From Kurthia populi (GTDB lineage Bacteria > Bacillota > Bacilli > Bacillales_A > Planococcaceae): a DNA stretch of 64,000 nt. A model generated the notes under the pieces. The model was not told where the DNA came from and searched no databases. It saw only the letters and a list, made by a program, of their open reading frames with translations. The DNA is taken from contig NZ_JBHUOR010000002.1 of NCBI RefSeq assembly GCF_042686175.1, positions 1 through 64,000 on the forward strand, given 5' to 3'. A program made the translations under genes and the position numbers. Below are positions 60,158-64,000 of the stretch, piece after piece (within the stretch, counting starts at the first letter, position 1; the number at the start of each line of letters is the position of its first letter).

Positions 60158-60562
60158 CTAGTAATCGTTCGCAAGGCGTTGCATTTCAAATAATTCGTAA
60201 GCACGTACTTTACGAGGGATGAAACGACGGATATCCATTTCGTTGTAGCCAACTTGCAGACGTTTTGCATCTACAAGAATAGGACTACGCAGCATTTTTG
60301 GATGTTCTTTTACGATGCTATATAACTCTTGAATCGATAATGCGTTAATATCGCAGTTCAGGTTTTTATAGTCTTTTGAGTTTGTTGAAATGATTTCATC
60401 TGTGCCATCTTCTGTCATGCTCAAAATTGTTTTGAACTCAGATAATGATAGTGGATCCGATGTAATACGCTTTTCAGTGTATTCAATCCCGTTGTCACGT
60501 AACCATTGTAAGGCTTTTTTAGATGATGTGCAGCTTGTTTGTGTGTAAATTGTAACAGTCAT
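60158..60562 (-). CDS. Spx/ArsC-family regulator paralogue with CxxS
   Basis: 134 residues, close to Bacillus Spx throughout: LSLSEFKTILSMTEDGTDEIIST in the middle and LQVGYNEMDIRRFIPRKVR near the end. Spx contacts the RNA polymerase alpha C-terminal domain and switches on the thiol-stress regulon through a CxxC disulfide. Here the site is C11-T-S-S14, so the redox switch cannot form, and the Arg that follows the conserved EIIST is replaced by Asn; the Gly of TEDG is kept. The ATG at 60560-60562 has AGGAAT upstream; a longer frame to 60595 is not supported. It precedes a marR gene in one operon. Confidence 0.88.
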   Translation of the reverse strand: MTVTIYTQTSCTSSKKALQWLRDNGIEYTEKRITSDPLSLSEFKTILSMTEDGTDEIISTNSKDYKNLNCDINALSIQELYSIVKEHPKMLRSPILVDAKRLQVGYNEMDIRRFIPRKVRAYELFEMQRLANDY

Positions 60563-60596
60563 GTAAATTCCTACTTTCGTTCGTTTAGTATACATA

Positions 60597-60626
60597 TATC
60601 TTATCAGTAAGATATTGATAAGTCAA
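60597..60626 (-). promoter_or_regulatory. spx-marR promoter with inverted-repeat operator
   Basis: On the minus strand -35 TTGACT (60621-60626), a 17-nt spacer and -10 TAAGAT (60598-60603). Two overlapping inverted repeats occupy the spacer: CTTATCA / TGATAAG (60600-60622) and TATCTTA / TAAGATA (60597-60614). This is where a MarR dimer would block the promoter. Confidence 0.7.
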
Positions 60627-60683
60627 ATTGAAAATTGTGAATAAAAGATGAATATTCGTGGTAAAAAGAGAATATTTATCGTA

Positions 60684-60829
60684 AATACAGGTTTAAAACG
60701 CTGTATTCATAAATAGGACGTATTTAAATGGTACAGGTTGCAACCGTACCTCTTTATCAGAAAATACGTACAAATACCGTCATGACGGTATTCATCAGAC
60801 TATACCAATTTTGAAAGCGTTTTCTTTCA
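60684..60829. promoter_or_regulatory. Cluster of palindromes including a cre-like site
   Basis: AATACAG / CTGTATT (60684-60707); GGTAC-A-GGTTGCAACCGTACC (60730-60750), a 20-bp palindrome with one extra A; AATACCGTCATGACGGTATT (60773-60792), an exact 20-bp palindrome; and TGAAAGCGTTTTCTTTCA (60812-60829), whose first 14 bases fit the CcpA cre consensus. They lie between yitT and the spx-type promoter, with no gene between them. Confidence 0.5.
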
Positions 60830-60837
60830 CAAAATGG

Positions 60838-60883
60838 ACAAAAAAATACGATCAAAGAATCGGAAATTTCTTTGGTCGTATTT
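60838..60883 (-). terminator. Terminator of the YitT-family gene
   Basis: On the minus strand AAATACGACCAAAGAA pairs with TTCTTTGATCGTATTT (one mismatch), followed by T7. Confidence 0.92.
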
Positions 60884-60886
60884 CTT

Positions 60887-61774
60887 TTAATGAATATCTT
60901 GTTTCTTAAAGTTACCGCCACTAATTTCCGACATATTACTAAATGCGAGGAATGCCGTGGGGTCGATTTCTTTTACAATCGATTTAAGTTTTGCTTCTTC
61001 TAAACGGCTAATGACACAGAAAATCACTTGTTTTTCGTCATTTGTGTAGCCACCACGGCCGTTTAAGTAGGTCACGCCACGACCTAAGCGGAACATAATT
61101 TTTTCGCCGAGTAGGTCCGGTTTGTCGCTAATAATCCAAATTGATTTCGTTTGATTAAAGCCTTCCGATACGAGGTCAATCGTTTTAAATGCAATAAAAT
61201 AGGCGATAAGTGAATACATCGCGCGGTCGAGTCCGAATACAAAACTCGCGCTACCTAAAATAAATAAGTTCATGAATAAAATGATTTGACCAACTGAAAA
61301 TGGAGATTTTTTATTGAACATAATGGCGAGCGTCTCACTGCCATCTAAGCAACCGCCTGAGCGAATCGCAATGCCGACACCAATACCAAGCATAATGCCG
61401 CCGAGTACCGTTGCGAGTAGCGTATCATTTGTGAATGCGCCGTGATGTGGAATGAATGTAGTAGCAAGCGATAAAATGAGGATGCCGTACGTTACAGAAA
61501 TGGCAAAGCTTTTACCGATTTGTTTGTAGCCAAAATAAAGAAATGGCAAGTTTAAAATGAATAAAAAGAGGCCAAGTGAGAGGCCGGTCATGTGTGAAAT
61601 CATCATGGCAATACCGGTTACGCCGCCATCGATGAGTTGATTGGGGATTAAAACATTTTCAAGTGCAATCGCCATAATAAGTGCTCCCGCGGTAATGCCT
61701 AAGAAGTTTAATGCGATTTTTTTGAGCCCAGCTGTGCGTCTGGGCGCTGTACTGTCTGCTATATCATTTGTCAA
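60887..61774 (-). CDS. YitT-family membrane protein
   Basis: 295 residues: about six helices (20-190) forming the YitT_membrane domain with NQLIDGGVTGIAMMISHMTG and GIAIRSGGCLDGSETLAIMFNKK, then a cytosolic DUF2179 domain (about 225-285, RGVTYLNGRGGYTNDEKQVIFCVISRLEEAKLK). Function of the family is unclear. Start is TTG (61772-61774) with GGACGGTG at the outer range upstream; no ATG alternative is near. Single gene. Confidence 0.85.
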   Translation of the reverse strand: MTNDIADSTAPRRTAGLKKIALNFLGITAGALIMAIALENVLIPNQLIDGGVTGIAMMISHMTGLSLGLFLFILNLPFLYFGYKQIGKSFAISVTYGILILSLATTFIPHHGAFTNDTLLATVLGGIMLGIGVGIAIRSGGCLDGSETLAIMFNKKSPFSVGQIILFMNLFILGSASFVFGLDRAMYSLIAYFIAFKTIDLVSEGFNQTKSIWIISDKPDLLGEKIMFRLGRGVTYLNGRGGYTNDEKQVIFCVISRLEEAKLKSIVKEIDPTAFLAFSNMSEISGGNFKKQDIH

Positions 61775-61838
61775 AATAAAACACCGTCCTTATGTACTAG
61801 TCTACGCTCATTTTCCATCTGATGCCACTTGTATCCAT

Positions 61839-61876
61839 AAAAAAAGAGAATTACCACAAGGGTAATTCTCAAAAAA
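61839..61876. terminator. Terminator of the ABC-F gene
   Basis: GAGAATTACC (61846-61855) and GGTAATTCTC (61861-61870) pair perfectly; U tract on the minus strand (and A/T on the other side). Confidence 0.92.
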
Positions 61877-61877
61877 A

Positions 61878-63434
61878 TTATTGGTGGCCAGTAGAGAACC
61901 ATTCTGCAACATCCCATACTTTTGTTACAAGACCTTCGTAAAATTCAGGCTCATGTGATACGAGAACGATTGTGCCTTTATATTCTTTCATTGCACGTTT
62001 TAGCTCTTCTTTTGCATCGATATCTAAGTGGTTTGTTGGTTCATCAAATAGCATCCAGTTTGACTCATCCATCATCAATTTACAAATACGAACTTTCGCT
62101 TGTTCGCCACCTGATAATTGGCTCATTGGTCGGTTGATGTGCTCACTTTTTAGACCAGTTTTTGCTAGTAATGAACGAACCGTACCTTGTGTCAGGCTAG
62201 GATACGCATTCCAGATAACGTCGATTGGTGTTTCTTTTCCGGCTTTTACCTCTTGTTCGAAGTAAGAAGGGAATAGGAAGTCACCACGCTCAACTTTCCC
62301 ATCGAGTGCAGGGATTTTGCCAAGCATTGTTTTTAGTAAGGTTGATTTACCAACACCATTCATCCCAACAAGCGCGATTTTTTCGCCACGTTCGATTTCG
62401 AATGTAAGTGGTGGAAGTAGTGGTTTGTCATAACCAATCACTAAATCTTTTGCTTCGACGACATAGCGGCTTGAGCTACGCGATTCTTCGAAACGGAATG
62501 TCGGTTTTGACGCCGTTTCTGGACGATCGATGATTTCCATACGATCCAATTGTTTTTGACGAGATTTGGCACGACCTGTTGTGGAGAAACGCGCCTTATT
62601 TTTTTGGATAAAGGTTTCTTGTTGCTTGATGAATTCTTGTTGTTTTTCATAGGCGTCGATATGTTGACGTTTATTGATTTCTGCAAGCTCTAAGAATTTT
62701 TCATAAGATGCTGTATAGCGTGTTAATTTAGAGAATTCTAGGTGGAAAATAACGCCTACTACATCATTCATGAATTCCACATCATGTGAAATTAATAAGA
62801 ATGCATGTGGGTAATCTTTTAAATACGTACGTAACCAATCGATATGCTCTTCATCTAAATAGTTGGTTGGTTCATCTAGTAATAATACTTTTGGTTTTTC
62901 AAGTAAAAGCTTCGCAAGTAAAAGCTTTGTGCGTTGACCACCTGATAGGGCAGCGACGTCACGGTCAAGACCAATTGCATCTAAGCCAAGACCACGTGCT
63001 ACTTCTTCTACTTTCATATCAAGTGTGTAGAAGTCGCCCGCTTCAAGCATATCTTGTACTTCTGCCATATCTTCTAGTAATTGCTCTAATTCTTCTGGTG
63101 TTGCATCGCCCATTTTTTCAGCGATTGTATTTAGCTCTTGCTCTTTTTCAAATAGGATAGCGAATGCGTCGTTTAATGTGTCACGAATCGTTTTTCCTGG
63201 TGTTAATACGGTATGTTGGTCAAGGTAGCCATAATGTGTTTTTGGTAGCCATTCTACGCGTCCTGTATCATGGACAGCTTGACCTGTGATGATGCTCATT
63301 AATGTTGATTTACCAACGCCGTTTGCGCCGACAAGACCCACGTGCTCGCCTTCGACAATGCGGAATGATACGTCTTTGAATAATGTACGGTCCCCGAATG
63401 AGTGACCAAGTTTATCTACTGTTAAAATTGCCAT
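61878..63434 (-). CDS. ABC-F family ATPase
   Basis: 518 residues: two ATPase domains with no membrane part. Walker A GANGVGKST and GMNGVGKST, signatures ALSGGQRTKLLLA and LSGGEQAKVRI, Walker B LLLDEPTNYLD and WMLFDEPTNHLD, joined by a charged linker (about 240-310) rich in Lys and Gln (HIDAYEKQQEFIKQQETFIQ). ABC-F proteins act on the ribosome exit site in translation or antibiotic protection; the linker is short, so housekeeping translation (Etta/YkpA-like) is more likely than drug protection. The ATG at 63432 is chosen with AGGAGG 13 nt upstream. Confidence 0.88.
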   Translation of the reverse strand: MAILTVDKLGHSFGDRTLFKDVSFRIVEGEHVGLVGANGVGKSTLMSIITGQAVHDTGRVEWLPKTHYGYLDQHTVLTPGKTIRDTLNDAFAILFEKEQELNTIAEKMGDATPEELEQLLEDMAEVQDMLEAGDFYTLDMKVEEVARGLGLDAIGLDRDVAALSGGQRTKLLLAKLLLEKPKVLLLDEPTNYLDEEHIDWLRTYLKDYPHAFLLISHDVEFMNDVVGVIFHLEFSKLTRYTASYEKFLELAEINKRQHIDAYEKQQEFIKQQETFIQKNKARFSTTGRAKSRQKQLDRMEIIDRPETASKPTFRFEESRSSSRYVVEAKDLVIGYDKPLLPPLTFEIERGEKIALVGMNGVGKSTLLKTMLGKIPALDGKVERGDFLFPSYFEQEVKAGKETPIDVIWNAYPSLTQGTVRSLLAKTGLKSEHINRPMSQLSGGEQAKVRICKLMMDESNWMLFDEPTNHLDIDAKEELKRAMKEYKGTIVLVSHEPEFYEGLVTKVWDVAEWFSTGHQ

Positions 63435-63464
63435 GTTGCTACTATTTCCTCCTATTATATGCAA

Positions 63465-63504
63465 AACAAAACTCCGAAACGCCGAAGCATTTTGGAGCTT
63501 TGTT
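63465..63504 (-). terminator. Hairpin between the SE1832-type gene and the ABC-F gene
   Basis: AACAAA-CTCC (63465-63475) pairs with GGAG-TTTGTT (63494-63504), with an inner stem closed by TTCG. The minus strand then reads TTTTGTTTTGC. It could be a terminator or an attenuator of the ABC-F gene; ABC-F genes often have attenuators. Confidence 0.6.
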
Positions 63505-63514
63505 AACGTGAAAT

Positions 63515-63703
63515 TTATTGTAATTCTTGAAGCTGTTTGTTTAGTAATGCTAATTCATTTTCCATATCTGTCAGGCGTTGCTCAGCTTTTTCTAGTTGCT
63601 CATGATGCCCCGTTGATTCGATTTTTTCGATATCACCTTGTTGACGGATATAGTCGCTTTTTAACTCTAAAATTTGATATTCAATTTCTGATTTTGTAGC
63701 CAT
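63515..63703 (-). CDS. SE1832-type small coiled-coil protein
   Basis: 62 residues, one long amphipathic helix/coiled coil (MATKSEIEYQILELKSDY, then KAEQRLTDMENELALLNKQL). It fits the small SE1832-type proteins of Bacilli, function unknown. RBS AAGGAG at good distance. Separated from the ABC-F gene by a hairpin and reading the same way. Confidence 0.75.
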   Translation of the reverse strand: MATKSEIEYQILELKSDYIRQQGDIEKIESTGHHEQLEKAEQRLTDMENELALLNKQLQELQ

Positions 63704-63852
63704 TTAAAAAAGCTCCTTCTTTACTTAGGTTGTCATTGCTGTTAATTGTAACATACGTTCAATTAATTCCGCATTACAATTGTTTCGAGTTCACAATACG
63801 GGCAGATATTTAGTAAACTAAAAAAGATAAATAATAGAACGGAGAGAATCCT

Positions 63853-64000
63853 ATGCATACTATCGAGCAAATTAATGAAACACGCGATTTTATTTTAGAA
63901 AAAATTACGGTGCAGCCACAAGTAGGTCTTATTCTTGGCTCAGGCCTTGGTACATTAGCAGATGAGGTTGAAAATGCCACAGTCATCCCTTATACAGACA
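63853..64000 (+). CDS. Purine nucleoside phosphorylase, 5' part (cut by window edge)
   Basis: The first 49 codons are present: MHTIEQINETRDFILEKITV then VGLILGSGLGTLADEVENA. GLILGSGLG is the phosphate-binding loop of trimeric purine nucleoside phosphorylases (PunA/PupG type), which split guanosine and inosine with phosphate. The start ATG has GGAGAG upstream. A likely promoter is TTCACA ... TAAACT in the 150-bp divergent gap to the small coiled-coil gene. Confidence 0.85.
   Translation, partial: MHTIEQINETRDFILEKITVQPQVGLILGSGLGTLADEVENATVIPYTD

Noticed and set aside
60648..60716. A 22-codon frame (MNIRGKKRIFIVNTGLKRCI...) on the plus strand
   Set aside because: No ribosome-binding site and it overlaps an inverted repeat upstream of the spx-type gene.

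Overview
The window reads as chromosome of a low-GC, endospore-former-type Gram-positive, most likely a Planococcaceae member (Lysinibacillus/Solibacillus-like). That is inferred from strong AGGAGG ribosome-binding sites, frequent TTG starts, an S-box (SAM-I) leader, a LiaFSR-type envelope-stress operon, Fur, MntR, NrdR and LexA-type sites, and a Spx paralogue. I see no rRNA, tRNA, prophage, insertion sequence with an intact transposase, or CRISPR array. Most genes are core or housekeeping; the unusual content is mainly in RNA and operator structure between genes.

Layout. 1-5.3 kb: a LexA-boxed gene cut by the left edge, a regulator, and a divergent operon (enolase-superfamily enzyme, GNAT, nucleoside hydrolase, ribokinase). 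5.4-13.6 kb: MntH, a FhuF-like ferric reductase with a Fur box, a drug/metabolite permease, peptidase T, a YhhN-like protein, an unknown membrane protein, a nitroreductase. 13.7-18.2 kb: a DASS carboxylate transporter, then an S-box-controlled metY-hom sulfur/homoserine unit. 18.2-20.2 kb: a small HTH protein, a 50-residue membrane or secreted peptide, and a convergent HTH-TPR (RRNPP-like) regulator. 20.4-24.8 kb: liaI-liaH-liaF-liaS-liaR (no liaG) and divergent uppP. 24.9-28.7 kb: an OmpR/HK pair with three PepSY-domain proteins, two of them behind near-identical triple-box promoters. 29-33 kb: a class Ia-type ribonucleotide reductase (nrdA, nrdB) with NrdR boxes and a very long leader. 33-49.9 kb: dehydrogenases, a PdaC-like deacetylase, a PAS-GGDEF-EAL protein, a heterodimeric ABC exporter, an acyltransferase, a double GNAT, HelD. 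50.5-58.1 kb: a DUF2804 protein, TetR/MMPL pair, nitroreductase, M20 dipeptidase, CNNM/CorC-like protein. 58.3-64 kb: an ECF sigma factor followed by about 550 bp of structured non-coding DNA, a spx-marR operon, YitT, an ABC-F ATPase, an SE1832-type small protein, and the start of a purine nucleoside phosphorylase gene.

The main candidates for undescribed biology are these. (1) A family of eight dispersed copies of a roughly 140-bp nested inverted repeat; seven of eight sit exactly between convergent genes and the stems show compensatory changes, which suggests a bidirectional terminator/RNA element. (2) Three tandem copies of a roughly 118-nt structured RNA downstream of the orphan ECF sigma gene, with whole-helix covariation between copies. 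(3) A 52-nt hairpin that separates a perfect ten-base Shine-Dalgarno from the nrdA start codon and would bring them into register when folded. (4) A matched promoter architecture driving paralogous PepSY genes beside their two-component system. (5) A possible peptide-regulator pair at 18.6-20.2 kb. (6) A Spx paralogue with CxxS instead of CxxC, co-transcribed with a MarR gene behind an operator lodged between -35 and -10.
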